Positions 20,398 to 27,332 of a stretch of 64,000 nt of DNA are shown here, piece by piece. This stretch comes from Anaerolineae bacterium (GTDB lineage: Bacteria; Chloroflexota; Anaerolineae; Aggregatilineales; Phototrophicaceae), in the NCBI GenBank assembly GCA_017303635.1, contig JAFLCG010000007.1, positions 248,001 to 312,000 of the forward strand, read 5' to 3'. Made by a program: the position numbers and the translations under genes. Numbering within the stretch: position 1 is the first letter of the stretch; every line of letters begins with the position of its first letter. The notes beneath the pieces were generated by a model. It worked only from the letters and a program-made list of their open reading frames with translations, made no database searches and had not been told where the DNA came from.

Positions 20398-22733
20398 ATG
20401 CTACACCGCTTGATATGCTCGATCAATACAATGTCACCTGGACCGACTTCGCCCAGACGGACCGTAGTTCGATGCCGATTGGTAATGGTGAAGTCGGTGT
20501 CAATCTATGGGTGCAGCGCGGCGGAGAGATTCACTTCTATTTTGCGCGCACTGATGCCCGTACCGAGACCGATCGTAGCGTGAAACTCGGCAAGGTGCGG
20601 CTGAAGTTTACTGAAAGTGCGGGCATCTTCGACCAACCGTTTCGGCAAACGCTGGTGCTGCGCGACGGGCGGATCGACCTTGATTTTGGTACGGACACAG
20701 TGCGGCGCGCCCATCTTGAAGTGTTCGTAGATTCTGAACAGCCTGTGATCTATGTGACCGGACAGTTTTCGACCCCGGTAACCGTGCAGGTCGACTATGT
20801 AAACTGGCGGACGGAACCATACGACGGTGATACGCAGTTCAGCGGGGTGGTGGAAACGACGGACGTTGTACAGCCGCATGACGAGGGCATCCTGTTTTAC
20901 CACCGCAATGGTGCAACCCAGATTCCGTTCATCACGCAACTTGAGGCGGTTACGTCACTTGCTGACTCCATCCCTGATTGTCTGACCAACCGCGTCTTCG
21001 GCGGTCTGATGTTGATGGAGGGTGCCGCGCTCAACGGGAATACAGGCTTGATCTCGTCTACGCCTGTTCAGACATTTGCGCTCCAAGTGATCACGCACAG
21101 CGATCAGGTGACCGACCTCAACGATTGGACAAAAGCAGTAACTACCCTACGTGCCGCATTACGGATGCCCAGCGAAGCACGCCACCGCACAGCCGCATGG
21201 TGGCATGGTTACTGGCAGCAAAGCTGGATGTTTGTCGAAGGTGATACGCCTGTCACAGCGGGAGTCACGTCCGACCTCCTATCGCTCCCGTTAGAAGTTC
21301 AGCCTGTACGCGAACCCTGTCTGTCCGCAGTGACCCAAGCGTATATTTTGACCCGCTGGATGTTCGCCTGCATGGAACGAGGCACGTTTCCCATCCTCTA
21401 CAGCGGTGGCTTGTTCAACGTGATGCCGGGGATGGGGGAGCATCTGGGCAATATCTTCACGTTCAACCGCTCATTCAGCGCCCGTCCGTTCAGTGAGCCG
21501 ACGCCGGAGTTTAACCCGGATGAGCGCGGGTGGGGACATTTCTACCTGTGGCAAAACACACGTCTGCCTTACGCGTCGATGCTGGCTCGCGGCGAACATG
21601 AACCAGTGCGGGCGCTGTTTCGTTTTTACCGACGGTTCTGGGAACTTGACCGGGGACGTGCGCATGTGTATTACGGGGCACAAGGGCAGTACAACACCGA
21701 AATTGTCCATAGTCACGGGTTGATGCCGTCGGCAGTGTATGGACTTGATCGGTCGGGATTGGCAGACGGCTATGCAGCGAATCGTTGGGGCGGCGCGGTC
21801 GATCTTTCGCCCGGTCTGGAACTGCTTCAGTTGATGCTCGACTATTACGATTACAGACGTGACAACACGTTTCTAAAAGATGAGTTGCTTCCCTACGCTC
21901 ACGATTTGCTGCTGTTCATCGAAACGCGCTTCCACGAACGTAAAAACGGCAAGATCGTTATTCGCCCGATTCAATCGGTCGAAACCTACTGGGATACGAC
22001 GAATAGCCTGCCAGTCGTTGCCGGGCTGCATGCTGTTGTAGGGCGCATTCTTGCGCTTGATCCCGATCAAGTGCCGGGACGCGACTACTATCTGCAGATG
22101 CAGCAGATTATGCCGGACTTGCCACTAGAAATAGTGGAAGGTAAGCCGCTGATCGCACCCGCGCAGTTCTACGATCCTGAACGGCACAATAGCGAATCAC
22201 CCCAGTTTTACGCAATGTTTCCGTTCCGACTCTATAGCGTAGGCAAGCCCGATCTGCCTATGGCGCGGGAGAGCTTCCATCATGGCGCACAAGTGGCGGG
22301 GAATTTCCAACCGTTCATTGTTGGAAATCCTCCGACCTATCCGAGCTATTCAGGTTGGCAGTATCACGGTATGGTCGCGGCCTTGCTCGGATTGACGAAC
22401 GACGCTCAGACCATTCTTCAGAACAACTGCGTTCTGCATAATCCGGGACATCGTTTCCCAGCAATGTGGGGGCCGATCTATGATGCTGTTCCGGACATTG
22501 ATCATGCTGCCAACATCCTGACTACACTGCAACTCATGGCTTTTCAGGCAGAGGGTGATGAGATCCGATTGCTCCCAGCATTTCCAAAGGCGTGGGATGT
22601 GTCGTTCAAGCTGCACGCACCGCGCGGCACGACAGTCGAATGCGTATACCAGAAGGGCAAGATCACGCGCCTGATCGTGACGCCAAAAGAACGCCGGAAA
22701 GACGTGGTATGCGATGTCGAACTCCCTGAATGA
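20394..22733 (+). CDS. DUF5703 / GH95-like glycoside hydrolase (second copy)
   Basis: 779-aa paralogue of the enzyme at the left edge of the window, with the same organisation: DUF5703-type N-terminal sandwich (YNVTWTDFAQTDRSSMPIGN), helical catalytic region starting near AWWHGYWQQSW (residue about 265), and a C-terminal beta domain (LLPAFPKAWDVSFKLHAP) that closely resembles the GH95 end. No signal peptide. The start overlaps the permease stop by four bases, so it is translated from the transporter mRNA; this argues strongly that it acts on whatever the transporter brings in. Compared with the first copy it is about 30 residues longer. True GH95 members cut alpha-L-fucosides or galactosides; activity here is not certain. 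Confidence 0.82.
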   Translation: MNATPLDMLDQYNVTWTDFAQTDRSSMPIGNGEVGVNLWVQRGGEIHFYFARTDARTETDRSVKLGKVRLKFTESAGIFDQPFRQTLVLRDGRIDLDFGTDTVRRAHLEVFVDSEQPVIYVTGQFSTPVTVQVDYVNWRTEPYDGDTQFSGVVETTDVVQPHDEGILFYHRNGATQIPFITQLEAVTSLADSIPDCLTNRVFGGLMLMEGAALNGNTGLISSTPVQTFALQVITHSDQVTDLNDWTKAVTTLRAALRMPSEARHRTAAWWHGYWQQSWMFVEGDTPVTAGVTSDLLSLPLEVQPVREPCLSAVTQAYILTRWMFACMERGTFPILYSGGLFNVMPGMGEHLGNIFTFNRSFSARPFSEPTPEFNPDERGWGHFYLWQNTRLPYASMLARGEHEPVRALFRFYRRFWELDRGRAHVYYGAQGQYNTEIVHSHGLMPSAVYGLDRSGLADGYAANRWGGAVDLSPGLELLQLMLDYYDYRRDNTFLKDELLPYAHDLLLFIETRFHERKNGKIVIRPIQSVETYWDTTNSLPVVAGLHAVVGRILALDPDQVPGRDYYLQMQQIMPDLPLEIVEGKPLIAPAQFYDPERHNSESPQFYAMFPFRLYSVGKPDLPMARESFHHGAQVAGNFQPFIVGNPPTYPSYSGWQYHGMVAALLGLTNDAQTILQNNCVLHNPGHRFPAMWGPIYDAVPDIDHAANILTTLQLMAFQAEGDEIRLLPAFPKAWDVSFKLHAPRGTTVECVYQKGKITRLIVTPKERRKDVVCDVELPE

Positions 22734-22792
22734 ACTGGTTTCCGAGAACCCAAAGTGAAGCTTGTTCATAGAAGTCTATGATTGGAGGTTTC

Positions 22793-23755
22793 ATGCCGCT
22801 CCTATTCGATATGCCTCTTGATGAATTAAGAACCTATCCGGGTACGAATCCTCGTCCTGCTGATTTCGATGCCTTCTGGGATTCGGCGCTGGCTGAAATG
22901 CAGCAAACGGACTCTCGGGTTGAGTTGGTCACCGCCGACTTCGAATGCACATTCGCCGAGTGTTTTCATCTGTATTTTAATGGGGTGCGTGGCGCGCGCA
23001 TTCATGCCCGGTTTGTGCGCCCCTTGCATGGTTCTGGTACTAAACCCGCTGTCTTGATGTTTCACGGGTATGGGGGCGCTTCACCCCAGTGGGTTGAATT
23101 ACTGCCCTACGCAGCACAGGGGTTTGTGGTGGCAGCGATGGACTGTCGTGGGCAGGCTGGGCTGTCCGAAGATGTCGGTGGGCACAAAGGAACTACACAA
23201 ACCGGTCATATCATTCGAGGCTTGGATGGCGCGCCTGAAAACCTGTTGTTTCGGCATATTTTCTTGGATACAGCACAGCTTGCGCGGATTGTTATGGAGA
23301 TGCCGGAAGTCGACGCAAGTCGCGTTGGCGTAACCGGCATCAGCCAGGGCGGCGGTCTTTGTCTGGCGTGTGCAGCGCTCGAACCGCGTATCAGCCGAGC
23401 CGCCCCAATCTTTCCCTTCCTGTGCGATTACCAACGGGTGTGGCAGATGGATATGGCTCATGATGCCTATGCAGAGCTTCGTACCTACTTCCGCAATTAC
23501 GATCCGCTGCATCAGCGCGAAGCTGCGATCTTTACCCAACTGGGATACATCGACGTGCAGCACCTAGCACCGCGAATTTGTGCCGAGGTTCTTGCGGGCA
23601 TCGGATTGATGGACACCACCTGTCCACCCTCCACCCAATTTGCTGCTTACAACAAGATCACCGCGCGCAAGTCGTTCGCCGTGTATCCAGATTTTGGGCA
23701 CGAGGGGCTACCTGGAATGAATGATAGGATTTTTCAATTCATGCGATCCCTGTAG
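22793..23755 (+). CDS. acetyl xylan esterase-like deacetylase (AXE1 family)
   Basis: Alpha/beta-hydrolase of the AXE1/cephalosporin-C deacetylase family, about 320 aa, expected to remove acetyl groups from sugars. Nucleophile serine in GISQGGG, acid in IGLMDTTCPPS and histidine in DFGHEGLPG make the complete triad; the family N-terminus PLLFDMPLDELRTYPG and PRPADFDAFW is intact. The ATG at 22793 is chosen because GGAGG stands seven bases upstream; an earlier in-frame ATG at 22778 has no such site. No signal peptide, so it deacetylates imported oligosaccharides in the cytosol, consistent with the preceding transporter and hydrolase genes. A shortened, broken copy starts at 26934. Confidence 0.9.
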   Translation: MPLLFDMPLDELRTYPGTNPRPADFDAFWDSALAEMQQTDSRVELVTADFECTFAECFHLYFNGVRGARIHARFVRPLHGSGTKPAVLMFHGYGGASPQWVELLPYAAQGFVVAAMDCRGQAGLSEDVGGHKGTTQTGHIIRGLDGAPENLLFRHIFLDTAQLARIVMEMPEVDASRVGVTGISQGGGLCLACAALEPRISRAAPIFPFLCDYQRVWQMDMAHDAYAELRTYFRNYDPLHQREAAIFTQLGYIDVQHLAPRICAEVLAGIGLMDTTCPPSTQFAAYNKITARKSFAVYPDFGHEGLPGMNDRIFQFMRSL

Positions 23756-23837
23756 TTGGCAACATCGTCGTCATCACGAAATAGTCTTTCTCGTATCTAA
23801 GGGAGACATCTCGCTGGGGATCATGCGTCGTGACTGA

Positions 23838-24161
23838 GGCAAAATGGCTGAACGCGGCACCCAGACCTGTTGGGAGACATTCGAGTGGAATGAGACCACA
23901 TGGACACGCAGCGTCGCTCATGCCTGGTCAGCTGCACCAGCGGTGTACCTGCCCCGCGAGATATTGGGCATTCGCCCTCTGGAATCAGGCTTCCGCAAAT
24001 TCACCGTTCAGCAGTATACAGGTGAGCTGAGTTGGGCACGTGGCTCGGTCGCAACTCCTACAGGGCCGATGTTTGTCAGTTGGAGGCGCGCAGACAATGG
24101 CACATTAACGGTCTCATATACTGCACCTGACGGATGCATAATGGTCAATGAGCAACTATAA
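23838..24161 (+). pseudogene. C-terminal fragment of a GH78 rhamnosidase-like gene
   Basis: The frame translates as the last hundred residues of a rhamnosidase. ERGTQTCWETF, AHAWSAAPAVYLPREILG and LSWARGSVATPTGPMFVSW line up with DRGATATWETF, CHAWSATPAYFLSTHILG and LTWARGTVPTPFGKLDVEW at the end of the GH78 gene at 10566-13316. A stop codon lies just before the homologous part (23835-23837) and nothing upstream continues the similarity, so the other roughly 800 residues are missing. It is too diverged from the intact neighbour to be its recent duplicate; it is more likely the stump of a second rhamnosidase deleted from the operon. An independently expressed small protein is possible but unlikely. 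Confidence 0.7.
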
Positions 24162-24234
24162 ATAGCCTTGCGACAGAATACTTCCAACTTGCCCTAATCA
24201 TCATTAGGGACTCGGCGAGAGGAAATACGCATAG

Positions 24235-24990
24235 ATGAGCCACTCTCTGAATGGCAAAACGGCGCTTATTACAGGCGCGGCACAGGGGCTCGGACTTGGA
24301 ATCGCGGAGGCGTTTGCTAAGGCCGGAGCGATGGTCATCCTTGTGGACCGCAATCAGGCAATGGGCGAGGCGGCGGCGAAACAGCTTCGCCAACAAGGCG
24401 CGAATGCCCTGTTCCTGTACACTGACCTCGCTCAGCCCGATGAAATCAAGCGGCTGGTTGATTCAGTTATCGAAAAGCTCGGACACCTAGATATTCTTGT
24501 GAATAATGCCGCCGTCTTTTTGCCCAAGCCAATCGATCAAATCGCAGTTGGTGAATGGGATCATCTGATGGCGGTTAATCTGCGTGCTCCATTCTTGCTC
24601 GTGCAAGCCGCGCTGCCCGCACTGCTTTCAGTGCGGGGCAGTGTGCTCAATATCGGCTCGACAGCGGGGCTGCGCGTCTTTTCGCCGAACTTACCCTACG
24701 TTGTGGCCAAAGCGGGACTAATCACGATGACGAAAAGCATGGCGCAGGAACTGCACGCCTTCGGTATTCGCGTCAACTGCCTGTGTCCGGGAATGGTCGA
24801 TACGCCGGCGCTGCATACAGATGTGGAAGCCCGGTCTCAGCCAGCAGATTCCCTGGATCGCTTTCAGACAAGTGGTTATTTGACTACCCCCGCCCAGATT
24901 GCCAGTGTCGCGCTCTATCTTGTGAGCGACGCCGCCAGTGCCGTGACCGGCAGTATCCTTGTAGCTGATGCTGGAGCAATGCTCGGCTGA
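24235..24990 (+). CDS. short-chain dehydrogenase/reductase
   Basis: 251-aa classical SDR, NAD(P)-dependent. Cofactor motif TGAAQGLGLG near residue 14, NNAA at about 90, catalytic serine in NIGSTAGLR and YVVAK dyad near 155. GAGAGGAAA precedes the ATG. The gene is followed after 16 bases by a sugar isomerase-like gene and then another SDR, forming a three-gene catabolic unit. In such a context an SDR often oxidises a free aldose or sugar acid (for example L-rhamnose or L-fucose dehydrogenases), but sequence alone does not fix the substrate. Confidence 0.87.
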   Translation: MSHSLNGKTALITGAAQGLGLGIAEAFAKAGAMVILVDRNQAMGEAAAKQLRQQGANALFLYTDLAQPDEIKRLVDSVIEKLGHLDILVNNAAVFLPKPIDQIAVGEWDHLMAVNLRAPFLLVQAALPALLSVRGSVLNIGSTAGLRVFSPNLPYVVAKAGLITMTKSMAQELHAFGIRVNCLCPGMVDTPALHTDVEARSQPADSLDRFQTSGYLTTPAQIASVALYLVSDAASAVTGSILVADAGAMLG

Positions 24991-25006
24991 ATTAGAGGAG
25001 TAGTGG

Positions 25007-25864
25007 ATGAGTTTAGGGGTAACAGTATTGATCCCGGTCGATCTATCTGTGATCAATGAACGCTTGGCGCGCAAGATCGCGGAACTGTGCTTCACGGGCG
25101 TTGGCGCGCATCTGGCGGGTGATCCTGATAATGTATTGGCGGAAACATGCAGGCGCACGAGCGCGATCCTAGAGCAACAGGGGATTCGTGTCGTGCAGTT
25201 CTGGGGCATGTATGACCCCATCATCAGTACGGATGAGATGGTTCGGCGTGCGGGGGTACACCGCGCACAGGAAATCATCCGTCTTGCGTCACAGCTCGGC
25301 GCGGCGATGGTTGGCATTCGACCGACCAGCCTGAACCCGGAATTCACATGGTGGCCGTATCCCGATAATTATCTGCCTGCCACCGAAACAAGGCTGATTC
25401 GCAGTCTGCGGGAGATCGCATCAGCTTGTGAGGCGCACGGCGTGCCGATCGCACTTGAATGTCATGTCACCACCAAGCTGGACAGTCCCAAAACGGTCAG
25501 AAGGGTGCTTGAAGCGGTGGACTCTCCGTGGGTGAAAGTCAATCTCGACCCGGTGATTTTCGTGGACAGCATAACGACCACCTACCAGACGGCAGCGCTG
25601 CTCACTGAGTTATTTGAAGAACTGGCACCATATATCGCCTCGGCACACATCAAAGATGTTTATGTCGAGAACCGTCATGTCGTCCACATCAGTGAGATCA
25701 TTCCCGGTGATGGACTGCTTGATTTCGACGCCTTCTTCACCGGGTTTGAGGCGCTGCTACCCGATGGCTACGGCTTCATCGAGCATCTCCCTGAAAGCCA
25801 GATTCCACAGGCGGCGGCGTTCGTGAGGATGAAACTCAGACAGCTTGGTATTTCTATCCACTAG
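25007..25864 (+). CDS. sugar phosphate isomerase/epimerase family protein
   Basis: 285-aa TIM-barrel protein of the AP-endonuclease-2/xylose isomerase-like family. Metal-binding and catalytic stretches visible: IALECHVTT (glutamate ligand), VKVNLDPVIF, ASAHIKDVY and GYGFIEHLPE. AGGAG stands six bases before the ATG. It lies 16 bases after one SDR and 30 before another and presumably interconverts a keto or aldo intermediate between them. A degraded fragment of a near copy is present at 34315-34425. Confidence 0.82.
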   Translation: MSLGVTVLIPVDLSVINERLARKIAELCFTGVGAHLAGDPDNVLAETCRRTSAILEQQGIRVVQFWGMYDPIISTDEMVRRAGVHRAQEIIRLASQLGAAMVGIRPTSLNPEFTWWPYPDNYLPATETRLIRSLREIASACEAHGVPIALECHVTTKLDSPKTVRRVLEAVDSPWVKVNLDPVIFVDSITTTYQTAALLTELFEELAPYIASAHIKDVYVENRHVVHISEIIPGDGLLDFDAFFTGFEALLPDGYGFIEHLPESQIPQAAAFVRMKLRQLGISIH

Positions 25865-25894
25865 CTAAATCTATTGCAAAAGAAGGTGATCACC

Positions 25895-26659
25895 ATGAAC
25901 GGCACAAATCCACTTGCGTTATCAGGACGGGTCATTTTGATCACAGGCGGGGCACAGGGTATCGGTGAAGCAACCGCCCGTCTGTGCGCGGAGCGCGGAG
26001 CGATAGTTGTAATAGCCGATGTGTTGCGGGAACAGGGCGAACGCACTGTGTCATCAATCCGTGAGGCTAGCGGCAGCGCCAGTTTCTTTTACACCGATGT
26101 TCGTCAACCGGATCAGGTGAGCAGGCTGATGGATCATATTCGCGATGCGCACGGCCGACTCGACACGATGATCTGTGCGGCAGGTGTACTGCGTGGCGCG
26201 TGGCAGCAGCCTGAAGAACTTACTCTTGAGGAATTCTCGCTAACGATGGATGTGAATGTCAAAGGGCTGTTTTTATGTGCGAAATATGCGACTCCGCTGT
26301 TGGTAGAAACTGGTCGGGGCGTCGTTGTGATCGTGGCATCAGGTGCGGGCGTAGCGGGACCGAGTTCCTCATTGGCATATAGTTCGAGCAAAGGCGGGGC
26401 GAATGGTTTTGCGATGACCTTAGCGGCGCGCCTAGGTGATCGTGGGGTTCGGGTGAACGTGATTTGCCCAGGCAACATCGTGACCGAGCTGAAGTTGAGT
26501 GTGGATATTGCAGCCGCGAAGCGCCAAGGGGAATCAGTTGAAGCTGCAATCAAGAACGCGCACCAGAATTACGGGTTGCCCATGGGCGTTGCACGCATCA
26601 TTGCCTTTATGACCTCGGACGAAGCTGAATATCTACGGGGTAATGTCTATACACGCTGA
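25895..26659 (+). CDS. short-chain dehydrogenase/reductase
   Basis: About 254-aa SDR. Cofactor motif TGGAQGIGEA, catalytic serine in VASGAGVAG, YSSSK dyad, PGNIVTEL after the active site, and the terminal DEAEYLRGNVYTR that closes this subgroup. The ATG at 25895 follows AGAAGGTGAT and is preferred to the TTG at 25874. It is the last intact gene of the carbohydrate locus; beyond it the sequence turns into gene fragments. A fragment at 34451-34684 is about 96 percent identical over some 118 bases to positions 26002-26119. Substrate unknown, presumably a sugar or sugar acid from the same pathway. Confidence 0.87.
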   Translation: MNGTNPLALSGRVILITGGAQGIGEATARLCAERGAIVVIADVLREQGERTVSSIREASGSASFFYTDVRQPDQVSRLMDHIRDAHGRLDTMICAAGVLRGAWQQPEELTLEEFSLTMDVNVKGLFLCAKYATPLLVETGRGVVVIVASGAGVAGPSSSLAYSSSKGGANGFAMTLAARLGDRGVRVNVICPGNIVTELKLSVDIAAAKRQGESVEAAIKNAHQNYGLPMGVARIIAFMTSDEAEYLRGNVYTR

Positions 26660-26933
26660 ACTTCAGAATTTCAATGTTTACGTAAATGCGCCGGGGTAAG
26701 AGGCGCAAGTGTTTTATCAAACTCCTTCGTCGTGATTGCCGCTTTGAGTTTACGAATTTTGAGAGGACTCGCTATGTCCGCCAGGCGCGTTTTCAAGAAA
26801 GACGGATCTCCGTACTGAGTTCTAAACACGTGGTTCCAATTGTGTCGCAGCAACATATCAAGTTGCTATGTCGTGGATTCGTCTCCTACACAAGGCGGAA
26901 TTGTTCGCAGAACCTTATGATTAGAGGTCTCAT
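26660..26933. other. unassigned segment between SDR and esterase fragment
   Basis: About 270 bases without a recognisable gene. A 61-codon frame on the minus strand (26671-26856) encodes a basic peptide that I could not match to any family; with no clear ribosome binding site it is not called. The right end (about 26917-26933) is already similar to the sequence just upstream of the intact esterase, including its ribosome binding site, so duplicated DNA begins here. Confidence 0.4.
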
Positions 26934-27130
26934 GCCGCTCCTATTCGATATTCCTCTTTATGAATTAAACCTACCCGGGCACGAATCCTCAGCTCAGTAA
27001 TTTCGACGCGGCGCTGGCCAAGATACAGCATATGGACCCTCAAGTTGAGTTTATTTCTGCTAAGTTCGCATGCCTCTTGCAGCATTCCGGAACAGAATCC
27101 ACTATTTTGATATTTCACGGGTCTGCGTGC
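26934..27130 (+). pseudogene. truncated, frameshifted acetyl esterase copy
   Basis: The segment starts with MPLLFDIPLYEL, matching MPLLFDMPLDEL of the intact esterase at 22793, including the upstream ATGATTAGAGGT leader. After about 15 codons the copy loses bases (ACCTATCCGGGT becomes CTACCCGGGC) and reaches a stop at 26998-27000. Similarity resumes in other frames: TTTCGACG, GCGCTGG, GTTGAGTT and finally TATTTCACGGGT near 27112-27121, corresponding to the LMFHG segment of the parent. Everything beyond, including the catalytic triad, is missing. Several internal deletions are needed to align it, so it is non-functional. Confidence 0.75.
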
Positions 27131-27271
27131 CCTCACAAATCTCATGAACGGTCGGATAGAAGCCATGGCATTAGCTGTATCTGTAGAGGAGGGCTTGCTT
27201 TCGTCTGCTCAACACAGTTGTATTCATTGAATCGCCCCATTCAGGTCAGTGTTAAGTCTGAGTGTGTCGTG

Positions 27272-27318
27272 CCTACATACCGCACATGGATCTCGCATGA
27301 GCATGAACGGTATGTAGG
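27272..27318. repeat. 11-bp inverted repeat at the edge of the plasmid-like module
   Basis: CCTACATACCG at 27272-27282 and its exact complement CGGTATGTAGG at 27308-27318 are separated by 25 bases; five T follow on the plus strand at about 27329. ATGAACGGT is also repeated directly just to the right (27303-27311 and 27321-27329). It lies 15 bases from the 3-prime end of the primase gene, so it could be a plus-strand terminator or part of the module boundary. Confidence 0.55.
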
Positions 27319-27332
27319 GTATGAACGGTTTT

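Noticed and set aside
26671..26856. 61-codon minus-strand frame in the fragment zone
   Set aside because: Basic peptide without recognised family, no ribosome binding site, located in rearranged DNA; could be debris, so not annotated as a gene.
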